Shown: piece after piece, positions 33,157 through 44,553 of the stretch
How the letters are laid out: every line of letters begins with the position of its first letter
How positions within the stretch are numbered: position 1 is the first letter of the stretch
From: Avena insularis
Lineage: Eukaryota > Streptophyta > Magnoliopsida > Poales > Poaceae
DNA: 64,000 nucleotides
Reading direction: 5' to 3'
NCBI GenBank assembly: GCA_023614405.1
Contig: CM042690.1
Span: forward strand, 663,780,802-663,844,801
Translations under genes and position numbers: made by a program
The notes under the pieces: generated by a model
Database searches by the model: none
What the model saw: the letters and a program-made list of their open reading frames with translations, nothing else
What the model was told of the DNA's origin: nothing

Positions 33157-34903
33157 CTATGGGAGTGGCTTTGTCAAGGGATCAGCAACATTTGAGTCCG
33201 TATGTATTTTGCATAACATGACACTACCATCATCAATGAACTCATGAATCTGATGGTAACGCATGCGAATATGTTTGTTCTTCTGGTGCTGTCTAGGTTC
33301 CTTGGCTTGTTCAATAACACCATTATTGTCACAATAAACGTCCAAGGGATTGGACGTGCCTTGAACCACACCAAGAGCGAACAGGAAATTCCTAATCCAA
33401 ACAGCTTCCTTTGTAGCCTCCGAGGCGGCAATATATTCAGCTCTTGTTGAAGAGGAGGCCACTATATCTTGCTTGGAACTTTTCCAGCTCACAGCCCCAC
33501 CATTCATGACAAACACATAACCAGATTGCGATTTGGAGTCATCTGAGTCATTAAGGTAACTCGCATCTATGTAACCCTTTACACTGAGTTCATCCTCACC
33601 TCCATAAACTAGGAACATATCCTTAGTCCTTCTCAAGTACTTAAGGATATTTTTTACCGATGTCCAGTGGCTTTCACCTGGATCAGCCTGGTATCTGCTC
33701 GTAACACTTAGAGCGTAGGAAACATCTAGGCGAGTACATGTCATTGCATACATGATGGATCCAATAGACGAAGCATATGGAACCCTACTCATGCGCTCTC
33801 TCTCATTAGTGGTCGAAGGACACTGGGTCTTGCTGAGTTTAATGCCGTGAGACATGGGCAAGAACCCCTTCTTAGCCTCTTCCATGCTAAACCATTTCAA
33901 CACTTTGTCAATGTATGTACTCTGGCTTAATCCAATTAGCCTCCTTGATCTATCTCTATAGATCTTGATACCCAGAATATATGCCGCTTCTCCTAAGTCC
34001 TTCATAGAAAAACTATTTTTCAATGAGGTCTTAATAGACTCGAGCATAGGAATGTCATTTCCAATCAGTAATATGTCATCTACATATAAGATTAGAAATA
34101 CAAGCGATTTCCCACTTTCTTTCTTATACACACAAGGTTCTTGTTCGTTTTTGATGAAGCCAAACTCCTTTACAACTTTATCAAATCGAATGTTCCAACT
34201 CTGAGATGCTTGATTTAGCCCATAAATAGACTTTTGAAGTTTGCATACCTTTCCAGCATTGTTTGGATCAACAAAACCTCCAGGCTGCATCATAAACACG
34301 TCCTCAGTAAGGATTCCATTTAAGAAAGCCGTCTTGACGTCCATCGGCCATATCTCATAGTCGAAATATGCAGCAATGGCTAGAATGATCCGTATAGATT
34401 TAAGCACACTACAGGCGAGAAAGTCTCGTCATATTCAACTCCTTGAACTTTTCAAAAACCTTTTGCAACAAGTCGAGATTTATGGATGTGAATATTTCCA
34501 TATCAATCTTCTTCTTATATATCCATTTGCACTCGATGGCTTTAAAACCATCAGGCAAGTCAACCAAGTTCCAAACTTGATTGTATCCCATGGACTCTAT
34601 CTCGGATCTCATGGCAATCGGCCATTTCTTAGAGTCTAGGTCCACCATTGCTTCTGCATAGCTCGCGGGCTCATCATTGAATAACAATAATAATTCCCGC
34701 ACTTCACGGAGCCTCGCCGACCTTCGTGGTTGTGGTGCTTCTATTGCCACGGGTTCCTCAACTTGTTCTGATACAATAGCATCACTCATAGAAGCATCCT
34801 CGACTGGCTCATCTTGAACTTCTTCAACTCGCACTGACCTTCCACTCGTTCCCTTTGTGAGAAACTCTTTCTCTAGGAAAACACCGCTATGAGCGACAAA
34901 CAC
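33157..34903 (-). pseudogene. Reverse transcriptase-RNase H of element A, frameshifted
   Basis: The piece 34903-34409 holds the integrase-RT linker and the start of RT (KWPIAMRSEIESM, KAIECKWIYKKK), then loses frame near 34420. The piece 34407-33157 continues with WPMDVKTAFLNG, LYVDDILLIGND (catalytic YVDD box), LGIKIYRDRS, then RNase H (KGYIDASYL, SWKSSKQDIVASSSTRAEY, DPLTKPLP at the end). Catalytic RT residues are kept, but the frame break prevents a full polyprotein. Confidence 0.92.
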
Positions 34904-36243
34904 TTTGCCCTATTCTCGGTTGTAGAAGTAATACCCTAAGGTTTCCCTTGGATATCCCACGAAAATGCATTTATCCGATTTGGGTGTTAGCTTGTCCGAC
35001 TGAAGTCACTTGACAAATGCATCACAACCCCAAATCTTTAGAAAAGACAAACTGGGATTCTTTCCAGTCCCCATCTCATATGGTGTCTTAACTACGGATT
35101 TAGACGGTACCATGTTTAGTGTGAAAGTTGTTGTTTCTAGAGCGTAACCCCAAAATGATAATGGGAAATCTGACTAGCTTATCATCGAACGAACCATGTC
35201 CAACAAAGTTCGATTGCCGGTTTGGAGACCCTATTTCTTTGAGGCGTTCTAGACAGCGTGAGCTGTGGAACAATTCCACAACTCTTAAGATGATTGCTAA
35301 ATTCGTGACTCAAATATTCACCTCCATGATCAGATCGCAAGGCCTTTATTTTCTTGCCACGTTGATTCTCTACCTCACTCTGAAACTCTTTGAACTTTTC
35401 AAAAGTTTCATACTTATGCTTCATCAAGTAGACATAGCCATATCTACTGAAATCATCAGTGGGAGTAATGAAGTAGTGATATCCTCCTCTGGCTATCGTG
35501 CTCATTAGACCACACACATCAGTATGTATGAGTTCCAACAAGTCTGTCGCTCTCTCGGGAAAACCCGTAAAAGGCGTCTTGGTCATCTTTCCAAGTAAAC
35601 AAGCTTTACATGTCTCGTATGATTCAAAATCAAACAAAGTTAGAAGACCATCACCATGGAGCTTCTTCATGCGCTTTTCACTTATATTCCCCAAACGACA
35701 ATGCCATAAATAGATAGGACTCAAATAATTAGGCCGAAGCCTTTTAGCACTAACATTGTAAACAGATGCATCATCGAGATTTAAAATAAATAACCGATTC
35801 ACAATGGGAGCATCAGCCATATACATAGCATTCTTAGAGATTACACAACCATTGTTTGTACTCATGAATGAATAACCATCCCTCATCAAACATGAAGGTG
35901 ATAAAATGATTCGACCCATACTAGGAATGTAATAACAATTATTTAATTCCATAATAAATCCTGACGGAAGGTGAAGCTCCATGACACTGACGAATAATGC
36001 AACAACCCTTGCTTTATTTCTGACGCGAAAGTTCACTTCACCTTTCTGCACTTCTCTAGTCCTTTTTAGCCCGTGCATCGAATTGCAAATATGAGCAACC
36101 GATCCGGTATCAATTACCCAAGAGTTAATATAAGAATTTGCGAGAAAAATGTCCACAACATTTACAACAAGCATACCTGAGTGGGAAGTACTCTTACTTC
36201 CACTCTTCTTCAAAGAAGCCTGGTACTTGCTACAGTTTCTCTT
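34904..36243 (-). pseudogene. Protease and integrase of element A, frameshifted
   Basis: Protease is marked by WVIDTGSVAHIC. The GAG-pre-integrase zinc region follows (WHCRLGNIS, ETCKACLLGK), then integrase (HTDVCGLM, DDFSRYGYVYLM, LRSDHGGEYLS) with the first two catalytic aspartates. The frame shifts in the TPQRNRVSKPAIE stretch, where the third catalytic residue normally lies in a GVSERRN motif. After that the reading is broken until the RT linker. Confidence 0.88.
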
Positions 36244-37035
36244 CTAGTGGCCATGTTCATGACAAAAGAAACACTCAGTGTCTTCTGCAGGTCCAACATT
36301 TTGCTTGGGTGCAGGCTTTGGCTTAGGGATCGTATCCTTAGCCTTGCCCTTCTTCTGCCAAGAAGTACCCTTTTTCTTGAAGATAGGCTTGTTCTGCACA
36401 ACCATCACATGGCTATGCCCTGCACACTTACTGATATCACATTCTGTTGTTTTCAGCATCCCACATAACTCATTAAGGCCCTTCTCCACCCCATGCATAT
36501 GGTAGTTCGAAATGAAATGCCCATAGCTAGATGGAAGAGACGCCAAAATGAAATCAGTATCCAACTCTTTGCCTAATGGAAAACCAAGATTTTCCAAAGT
36601 CTGACTGTAACCAACCATTTTGATCACATGGGGGCCTACAACTGATCCCTCTGCCAGCTTGCATTCCCTAAAGGACTTAGCAACATTGTACCTCTCAGTC
36701 TTAGCCTAAGTTTGGAACATGTCCTTAAGCGCGATGATCATATCGTACGCTTCTTGATCCTCAAACTGCTTTTGAAGATCAGGTTCCATGCATGCAAGCA
36801 TAAGACAACTAACCTCAAGAGATTCATCACATGCTTTCTTGTAGGCATTCTTAAGGACGGCAGTTGTATTATCAGCAGGTTCATTCGGGATTGGGGTATC
36901 CAGAACAGTTTCCTTTTTATCAGCCCTAAGAACAATTCTTAGGTTATGGACCCAGTCCGAATAGTTTGTTCCATTTACTTTATATTTTTCAAGAATTGAA
37001 CACAAAGTAAAAGGTGATGAAGTGTTTAGTGCCAT
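36244..37035 (-). pseudogene. gag of element A, two nonsense codons
   Basis: The frame starts MALNTSSPFTLCSILEKYKV and includes a Copia Gag core (NGTNYSDWVHNLRIVLR). A TAG at 36706-36708 interrupts MFQT-AKTERYN, where glutamine is usual. The same frame continues through GFPLGKELDTDFILASLP to the zinc knuckle CFFCHEHGH, where a TAG at 36244-36246 replaces a usual tryptophan. Both changes fit C-to-T or G-to-A decay at CHG sites. Confidence 0.88.
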
Positions 37036-37116
37036 TGATCTACAACATAAAAACATGCAAAATACTAAGCCATGTAACCATGAAAGAGTAAAACATATTA
37101 AACAATTTAATAGCAT

Positions 37117-38389
37117 ATACTCCCACTTAAATCAACATCCCACTATTGATACTAAGTGATTCAAGATCCACAATTAACAAGTCGACTAGTGAGGTTTAGC
37201 ATCACTACTAGAAGACAAGGTAAATCGGTAAGAAACTTTTGCTAATCATATCATATATGACTCTTGTTGTTGGGTGACATCTCTATGTCAAAACTAGGCG
37301 CCCAACCTTTATGCCCCAAGGTCCTTAACCGTTAAGATGACCTTGTTAAGCTCACCAACCCTTATGCGTGTAGGTATTCGATACAAACCCATCCAGCCAA
37401 GGAAAACCGCGGCACCCTAATTTCATAGACCCACCAACGATTGTACAAGGCATAGGATGGTGCAAGGTTTGGTTGGGAGGGCATGGTTTAACTTAAGCTT
37501 TGTGAGGGATCATTCTACTTCTATGAACTAAGCATGCATAGTAGTAAAACATATAAGAATAACATTCACATAGATGTGATACAGTATGGCCCATTTTCTC
37601 ATGGTGATCTCCATCGCCATAGAACCTGTCCACCATGATGATCTCCATCTTCATGCTCTATGCGATCCAACCACCAAGTGATGAGTTCTCCAAGAACTAA
37701 TACAAGCTATTACTCCTGACTGTTAGTAATCAAAATTACATGGTATTGGGATCATCACAAGTTCGCATGCAGGCCATTACAATAATTGACAACACATTTG
37801 GCTCTAGTCGTGTTGCCCTACTCACGACACGTAGGTCATGAAAAAACATACATTTTTGGGACATACTGATCACATACATCCTACAAAAACAAGTTGTGCA
37901 TAGAATCACATTCTACCAGATCATGTGAAATCGTAGCACCTAGGAAACTTAACGAGATACAAAAGGGGCTACAACTAAGGGGGCGCTAGGGGGTCTCCCC
38001 TGCGGGGTTCGAGGGGGCAGCGCCCCTCGCGGTATCTGTACAATTTTCTTTAAGGATTTTGATCGGCAAATCAAATTTACCATAAACCGACTATTGTTCC
38101 GATTCGACCAATTTCCTTTGATCATGGTACATCGATTCAGATTTAGTTCCCGATTCGATCAATCATTTTGATTTTCGCGTGATTCAACTGGATTTATGTG
38201 TCAGTATCTACCCCGATGGCGGAAACCGACCGGTAGCGGTAAGTCGTTAGACGACCTTAGAATCACGATCACGGAAAGTAAGATCATAGATCAATCCAGA
38301 ACCACCGCCATACAAATGATCACATCATTTATATCAATCTGCATATCACCATATGCAAACTTCCCGAACCTATGACTTAACAACATCGG
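37117..38389 (-). other. 5' untranslated leader of element A with GC-rich hairpin region
   Basis: About 1.3 kb between the primer-binding site and gag, without a supported ORF. At about 37978-38032 it holds an unusually GC-rich block with inverted halves (gggggcgctagggggtctcc and ggggggcagcgcccctcgcgg-like text around 'tgcggggttcga'). This is a candidate dimerisation or packaging structure; related GC-rich blocks occur in BARE-type leaders. Confidence 0.5.
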
Positions 38390-38400
38390 CTCTGATACCA
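38390..38400 (-). other. Primer-binding site of element A (initiator tRNA-Met)
   Basis: The sense strand reads TGGTATCAGAG one base after the 5' LTR end, the complement of the initiator tRNA-Met 3' end. Confidence 0.92.
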
Positions 38401-38401
38401 C

Positions 38402-38790
38402 TGTTGGGTAACGGGTAGGCTACACTAGCGTACATCAAAAAAAATCTACCGTGTCAACCAGGAATACTGTTGTCATAGATCACGGGATTACCACTAGACG
38501 CGCAGTTGCGGAACTCGATGAAGCATGTCGGGGCAGTGCAGATGTTCTACGTCTCCTCCTTGTCCTCGTCCCACAAGCAACTCCCCTTTGCGCGGCTCTT
38601 CCAAGTGCTATAGCTGCAGCACCTCTAAGGTATCCACACGTTCGGAGTGGAAGGTCACACGCCAAACTGCTAGCTCTGCACGTGCAACATAGGTGGAAGA
38701 GGAGTGGCGGCTGGGTGGAATGCTCAACCCTATTCAGCTCGCCTCACTCTATCTTATATAGGCATCCCTGCTGGGCTTCTACATTAGCAG
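38402..38790 (-). repeat. 5' LTR of element A, truncated by the insertion of B
   Basis: Matches 31786-32174 closely, including the LTR terminus and the TATA region (about 38754-38760), then stops at the border of element B. Confidence 0.9.
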
Positions 38791-38791
38791 C

Positions 38792-40197
38792 TGATGACTG
38801 CAAGTGCACAGATCGTTTGTAGCTAGTTTCGAAATAAAGATATCAATCCCACAGGGAGCAGTAGGCAAAAGACTAAAATGCTTTTAACTATAACAAAACA
38901 GAGTACTTAAGAAATAACTTTAATGTGCAAGGAAAATGAAGTTTTTTTGGGTTTTGGTTGAACATGGTAATTAAAGTAAAGCAAACTTAATGCACAAAGT
39001 AAGAATCGCGTGTATAATAGAACTTTGGAACTACAATAGGGAAAAAGGCGTTCTCAGGGATTACTGGATCCACCACTAGCAATTTAGACTAAGTAATCGA
39101 GAGTATTATAACGAATATTCTCATAACGTGTATGCATGTGGGAGGAGCTCCATATATGGACGAATAGCCAGCAACCGCTGCACACATCATCCTCATAACC
39201 ACAGCAGACAATAACCGACAACTATCGCATTACTGCGCTATTAAGGGATTTCTCCCATGGCATGGACATGGCTTTGTGAGTTCTCCTTGATTCCCCAAGT
39301 TAGTATGTAAGGAATGACAACGACTTTATAGTCATAGTAAGTGATATCATCCCTCCATATACCAACAAGTAATCCCCTTCATCGAGTACCCATAGGAGGC
39401 AAATATTGAGGAGGTGCACAACTCCCAATATCAAGATGAAGACAATTAACACATACACATAATGATGTATAATATAATAATCTCTACCTCATCTCAGCTG
39501 TATGCTAGGGTTTCTCCATCTCCCCAAGAACTAGAGATCTACGCAGACATGGAGGCAATCAACATCATAGCAATGGTAATGGAAACAATCATAGGAGAAT
39601 AGTACTTGTATAAATCCACAACGAGTATAGGAATTACAACAAGATCTAGACAAGGTGTAGATGGGATAGATGGAGATGGTGGTGATGAAGTGGTGGATGA
39701 TGAAGATCGATGCCTTAGCCTCCCGGATCTACGTAGGGTGAAGATGGATCCCTTGTGGATGAGTTCCCCCTCCAGATGCCTTCCGGAGGTGAGGTTTCTG
39801 CGATTTCTGTGTGTTCTGTATGTCATCTCCCCGAACCAATTGCATGGGGTGAAACTATTTGACGAGGCGGAGGCGGCGCCAGCTATACGGACGAAGCTAT
39901 ACGACGGGAAAATTTGCTCCACCCGTATAGTTGGTCATTGCACCCTTTGTCTCCCTTGTTCGCTTCTGGTTTTCTTCTGGTATTATTAATATTTCCCAAA
40001 TAAGAGATTTACGTTGTTTTTTACCCCTTTCTCCATAGTGCAACTGCTTCAAGAACTATGTCCATTAGATCCATCATCTGTCCTGATCCTGGTGAAAACA
40101 GACATAAAATATGCACGCGAACGCCGTAAAATACCAAGATCCTATATCTATAATGCAAAATAATAATATACAACATGATGCAAATATGCACTAATCA
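38792..40197 (-). repeat. 3' LTR of element B
   Basis: TGATGACTGCAAGTGCACAG at the left border and ...GCACTAATCA at the right. One unit of the 'ctatacg' hairpin motif lies inside, at 39881-39950. Its 5' partner is outside the window, so the borders rest on the polypurine tract, terminal bases and the target site in A. Confidence 0.82.
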
Positions 40198-40212
40198 ACT
40201 TCCCCAAGCTTA
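40198..40212 (-). other. Polypurine tract of element B
   Basis: The sense strand reads TAAGCTTGGGGAAGT directly before the 3' LTR. Confidence 0.8.
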
Positions 40213-41212
40213 GACTCTTGCTCGTCCTAAGCAAGTTCTAGCTTAAAGGATGTGATCCTCATATGCATGAAGCTGAGTCGATAAAATAAATGAGGCAATT
40301 GCAGCATGTGTTTATCACGTACGATATATAGGAATAAGTTCATGAATAGTACCTTACTCGAACCATCAGAATAGTATTAGAAGTCTTCCACACCTTAGTG
40401 ATTAATAGTTCATAAAAGATGAATCTCAATATAATGTAAGAGAATCCAGTTCAACCGAATGAGTTAGCGAGGTGTTCCAAGTATTTTAGGATCAATGTAT
40501 TCACTTGGGATTTAGAATCTCAAAGGTGTTTCTTTGTCATACGACAACTCAGTGGTATATGCCTACTTGCTCTTTGCACACTCACTCTTTTTATTCTTCT
40601 TTTTATTTTTTCTTTGTATATGTATATGCTCACACTTTTGTTTAAGTGATGTGTAAAGGAGCTAGCCATATATTCCACTGCATGTAGGAATTCAAAGTTT
40701 AATGACCTCAATTACTAAATTCCAACTATATATGAAGCATTATTATGACTTGAAGATTTCTACCTCGACTTGCTCCCACTCTATTTGATAGCACTTTATT
40801 TTCCTTTGCTCAAGGTTTTTTATTCTTTAACTATGTAGATAATTTTTCTTTTGTAAGTCAAATCGTAAACTTGCAACATGTTGACTAAATTATCTTCAGA
40901 TGTTCTATTAATACCAATGGTGTGGAAGACTCCTATTGCTATCATCAAGTGCAAGTAAAATTATACTCAAGCCATTCATATATCAAGTAAAATAAACACA
41001 AACTCAATTATTGCTCCATATATAATAATAACTCGGAATTTCATAAAAGGGATCGAATATTCCTGAAGGGAATCCTAATGATGCAAACTTTATTTGTAGT
41101 TTGAACTAATGCAAAATGATAATAAAACTTATAAGATAGATTACAAGGTCTTTAAAGATCTCCCCAAGCTTGGAATCAAGCCAGGTGGGATCAATTAACT
41201 CCTTGCTGGTAC
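40213..41212 (-). other. 3' non-coding region of element B
   Basis: AT-rich sequence between the extra ORF and the polypurine tract, without a supported coding frame. Confidence 0.6.
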
Positions 41213-41809
41213 CTATTCTTCCTCCTGGGTAGAAAGAGCGTCGCCTTCTTTTTTCACATTCCCCTCTTTAACTACGCTTGCAAAACGGATGCCGAGATCG
41301 GCCATGTCATATTGGAGCTTCAACATTTTCCTCTTGAGGAACTTCTTCTCATTTGTCAACTCAAAAATAGTTTTAATTAAGAAACCAACTCTACCATCGA
41401 TGTCATCGACCTTTTTCTTAAGATCTTTGCTCATCATCCAGTAGGAGTCAATCCCCTCTCCAATTGTTTCAACGCATTCCTTGGAAGCCTTTTCCAATTC
41501 ATAGATCTTATCATGAATCTCATCTTGTCGCACATTCTTAGGTTTAAGAGGTGATGGACCAAGAGGAGGTTTATAATAGGATCCTATGTTGTGACGATAA
41601 GGATTAGGGAGGTACTCATCCTTGTTCCTTCCTCGCTCAGCTTGTCTCATCATCTCCATCCTTTGTGGGAACATGTCCTCCCAATTTGGGAGAGGCTTGA
41701 TCTCCAATCCAGATGATGATGATGATCCTTTCGGTTCTGCCTCTTTGATCCTCTTCACGGGCTTCTCCTCTTTCTTCTTCCAGATCTTGTTGACGTGGAA
41801 GGGCTGCAT
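41213..41809 (-). CDS. Extra ORF (ORF3) of element B, coiled-coil protein of unknown function
   Basis: An uninterrupted frame of 198 codons lies between integrase and the 3' LTR, while every other gene of this element is broken. It starts MQPFHVNKIWKKKEEKPVKR (basic), has a serine run SSSSSG, a proline-rich middle (YYKPPLGPSPLKPK) and a predicted coiled coil at about residues 98-180 (KIYELEKASKECVETIGEG, DLKKKVDDIDGRVGFLIK). The tail is acidic (STQEEE). There is no signal peptide or membrane segment, so it does not look like an envelope-type protein. A TATA-like TTTTAAAG lies about 110 bp upstream on the sense strand. Function unknown; it may be a Gag-like or RNA-binding accessory, but that is a guess. 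Confidence 0.6.
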   Translation of the reverse strand: MQPFHVNKIWKKKEEKPVKRIKEAEPKGSSSSSGLEIKPLPNWEDMFPQRMEMMRQAERGRNKDEYLPNPYRHNIGSYYKPPLGPSPLKPKNVRQDEIHDKIYELEKASKECVETIGEGIDSYWMMSKDLKKKVDDIDGRVGFLIKTIFELTNEKKFLKRKMLKLQYDMADLGIRFASVVKEGNVKKEGDALSTQEEE

Positions 41810-41960
41810 GGCTTTGCTGTGATGTTGTTGAAGGGCATGTATAGGTAGGACAAAGATCTTTCGAGGCTAGAGTCTGTAGCTCTATGAAAACTTAATGAAA
41901 AAGATTAGATGCGACCAGCTTTAAAAGAAGGGGTCGAAAACCCTAGCCGCCTTGTGTAAC

Positions 41961-42415
41961 GGGCAACTATACGGTCAGAGCCCGTATAGTTCCCGCCGTA
42001 TAGATATGAACCGACTGTAGATTGAATCTATGATGGAACCAAACTATACAACCAGACCTATACGGGCGGAATTTTCAATTCCGGCCGGATAGTTGGTCGT
42101 TAAACTCTTTGTCTTCCGGATAATTTTTTTTGGAGAAGGGTCGACAACTATATGACCACGACTATACGGGCGGATTTTTTTATTCTGGCCGTATAGTTGG
42201 TCGTTAAACTCTCAGTAACCCAGAATTTTTTTTCTCAAAGGCATCGACAACTATACGACCGCAACTATACGGGCGGAATTTTTTGTTCTGGCCGTATAGT
42301 TGGTCGTTAAACTCCCAATTCCTTTTGTTGATGGAAGTGTTGATGCCGTAATAACTATACGACCGGAACTATATGGTTGGAACTTTTATTCCCGTCGTAT
42401 AGTTGGTCGTTAAAC
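41961..42415 (-). repeat. 103-bp tandem array of hairpin units upstream of ORF3 in element B
   Basis: 'agttggtcgttaaac' recurs at 42091, 42195, 42298 and 42401, giving a period of 103-104 bp over four units plus a partial one at 41961-42000. Each unit contains an inverted pair, for example actatacgggcgga with ttctggccgtatagt, that can form a hairpin. A single unit occurs in the element's own LTR at 39881-39950. The array lies between the integrase end and ORF3 on the sense strand. Confidence 0.88.
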
Positions 42416-42937
42416 CTTTTGTGTCCACCAAAAATTTCCTGTTGATCCGAGAATCCTTTATTAATCTGAAACTTAATGAAATATCAAGTTTTGACAGAGA
42501 AATGTCAGCTTAAATTTTCTACCAACTTTAGTATCATCAATTTTCCTTCTTCTTTGCTAGAGTGTGAATTATTTCATTTTAACACAATACTAAAAATTAG
42601 ACTTTAGCTGAAAATTTAAAATTTTAGTCAAACCTTTATTTCACATGGGTTGCCTCCCATGAAGCACTCTTTTATGGTCAATAGCTTGACCGTAGTATCT
42701 TTCATTTCGTCTTGAGTCTATTCTTCTTGTAATTTCTGTTCTTTGTGTATCTTCGCTTTATCACTTCTTCGGGGGTGCTCAATTCTATGGTGATTGCACT
42801 TATATATTCATTTACCCGATAATGCTTCAAGCTTTATCTATTTACCACCCATGCTAGAGAGGGTGTCTTTCCTTTGAGCTTCACTGCTCCTGATGGATAG
42901 GCTTCTTCAACTACATATGGACCTTCCCATTTCGACC

Positions 42938-44064
42938 TTAGTTTCCCTGGAAACAACTTAAGACGAGAATTATATAGTAACACTTTGTCTCCACTTTTAA
43001 AAGTTTATTCTCTATTTTTCTATCATGCCATCTGTTAAATTTTTCCTTAAACAACCTAGAATTCTCATAGGCTTCAATTCTAAACTCATCTAAAGCATGT
43101 ATATCTAATAAACGCTTTTCCCCCGCTACTTTGAGATCATAATTTAGATTCTTGATTGCCCAAAAAGCTTGGTGTTCTAGTTCTAAAGGTAAATGGCATG
43201 CCTTACCATACACTATTTTATAAGGTGTCAAACCCATCGGATTTTTGAACGCAGTACGGTATGCCCATAGTGTCATTTAACTTGTATGACCAATCTTTTC
43301 TCGACTTGTCCACCGTCTTCTCGAGTATGGTCTTCAGTTCTCTATTAGAGAGTTACACTTGACCAATTGTTTGGGGATAATATGGTGAAGCAACGCGGTG
43401 AGTTACTCCATACTTGCTGAGGATTTTCCTGAAAGTCCCTTTCATAAAATGAGAACCACCATCAGTAATTAAAAATCTAGGCACTCCAAACCTGGGGAAT
43501 ATGACGTCCTTGATCATCTTCACTGAGGTGGCTGCATCTGCATGATTTGTTGGGATAACTTCAACCCATTTAGTAACATAGTCAACAACAACAAGAATAT
43601 GAGTATAACCATTTGACTCTATAAAGGGTCCCACGTAATCCATTCCCCACACATCAAAGGGTTCAATTATGAGACTATAATTCATTGCCATTTCCTATCT
43701 CCTACCTATATTACCTCTTCTTTGGCAAGCATCATAGTATTCCACATACCTGTGTGCATCCTTGAGTAAGGTGGGCCAGTAGAATCCGTATTGAAGTACC
43801 TTTGCTGCAGTTATTTTACCTGCATGATGCCCTCCATATGGACTGTCATGACAAGCCTTCAATATCGCAGTCATTTCATGATTACGCACACACTTCCGAA
43901 TCATTCCGTCAAGTCCATGACAATATAGATACAGATCATCCCAAAAATAATGTTTAAGATCATTAAAGAATTTCATTCTTTGATTCCTTGACATACCGGG
44001 GGGTAATTTTTTTGTTGCTAGATAGTTAGCATAATCTGCATACCATGGATCAGCAATCTCTACC
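42938..44064 (-). pseudogene. Integrase of element B, broken
   Basis: Downstream of the solo LTR the frame carries DPWYADYANYLATKKLPPGM, the zinc-binding region (GGHHAGK, YYDACQRRGN, where the usual first cysteine of the CxxC is changed), then after a stop near 43692 the core (DVWGMDYVGPF, ITDGGSHFMKG, YYPQTIGQV). A second break near 43350 separates the C-terminal part ([33 protein letters not shown]). The catalytic residues D and D are present. Confidence 0.88.
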
Positions 44065-44553
44065 TGACGAGGGTTTAGCTCGTCAATGCCCATTGTTATG
44101 GACTTGGGTTTTGGAGAAGAAGGGAGCGCTGGAGACATCTATCGGCTAGCAAACAAGCACACAGGGGACAAAGGATTTACCCAGGTTCAGGCCTCGTAGA
44201 GGTCCCTACTCCTGCTTGTCTGCTCGTGGAATTATCGAGGGAGTTGAAAGTTACAATGGTGCGCAGATGTAATCTGGCGAGGGTCGTGGAAACTAGGGTT
44301 TCATGTGTCCTCCTCGCCGCCCCCTCCTAGCCCTTATATAGATAGGCTAGGTCTCGAGTAACATGTCGAGTCGGTTACAAGTTAGGGTTTTCCCCTTCAA
44401 ACTTTCTATCTTTAGCTTCTTCTTGTCCTTCAAGCAATTAAGAGTCCATAGGTTACTCGAGTCCCTCCATCCAGGCTTTGGCGACACCGTGGGCCTATAC
44501 ATATTTGGGCCGTATATACCAAGCTCGAGTACCTGTAGGGTATACCCATGTCA
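44065..44553 (-). mobile_element. 489-bp solo LTR inside the pol region of element B
   Basis: The insert begins TGACGAGGG and ends CCCATGTCA in plus orientation, so the ends are TGAC...GTCA. It is flanked by an exact 5-bp repeat, ctacc, at 44060-44064 and 44554-44558. Removing it joins RNase H and integrase parts of B. A TATA box (minus strand TATATAAG, 44333-44340) supports minus orientation. With no internal region, it is a solo LTR left by recombination, or a very short non-autonomous element. Confidence 0.88.

Larger units (their letters stand above)
31786..38790 (-). mobile_element. Element A: Copia retrotransposon, BARE/Angela type, interrupted by B
   Basis: The 3' LTR (31786-33082) and a partial 5' LTR (38402-38790) are clear direct repeats. 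In sense orientation the 3' LTR starts TGAAGGAAATATGCCCTAGAGG, close to the BARE/Angela start. Domain order on the minus strand is gag, protease, integrase, reverse transcriptase, RNase H, the Copia order. The 5' LTR stops abruptly at gcagc (38787-38791), where element B begins; the other LTR shows that the sequence should continue ccattagtagcc. The rest should lie on the far side of the nested insertions, outside the window. Confidence 0.92.

Noticed and set aside
42091..42415. Possible CRISPR-like array
   Set aside because: Period is regular, but whole units are homologous with no unique spacers, and it lies inside a plant retrotransposon; it is a tandem repeat.
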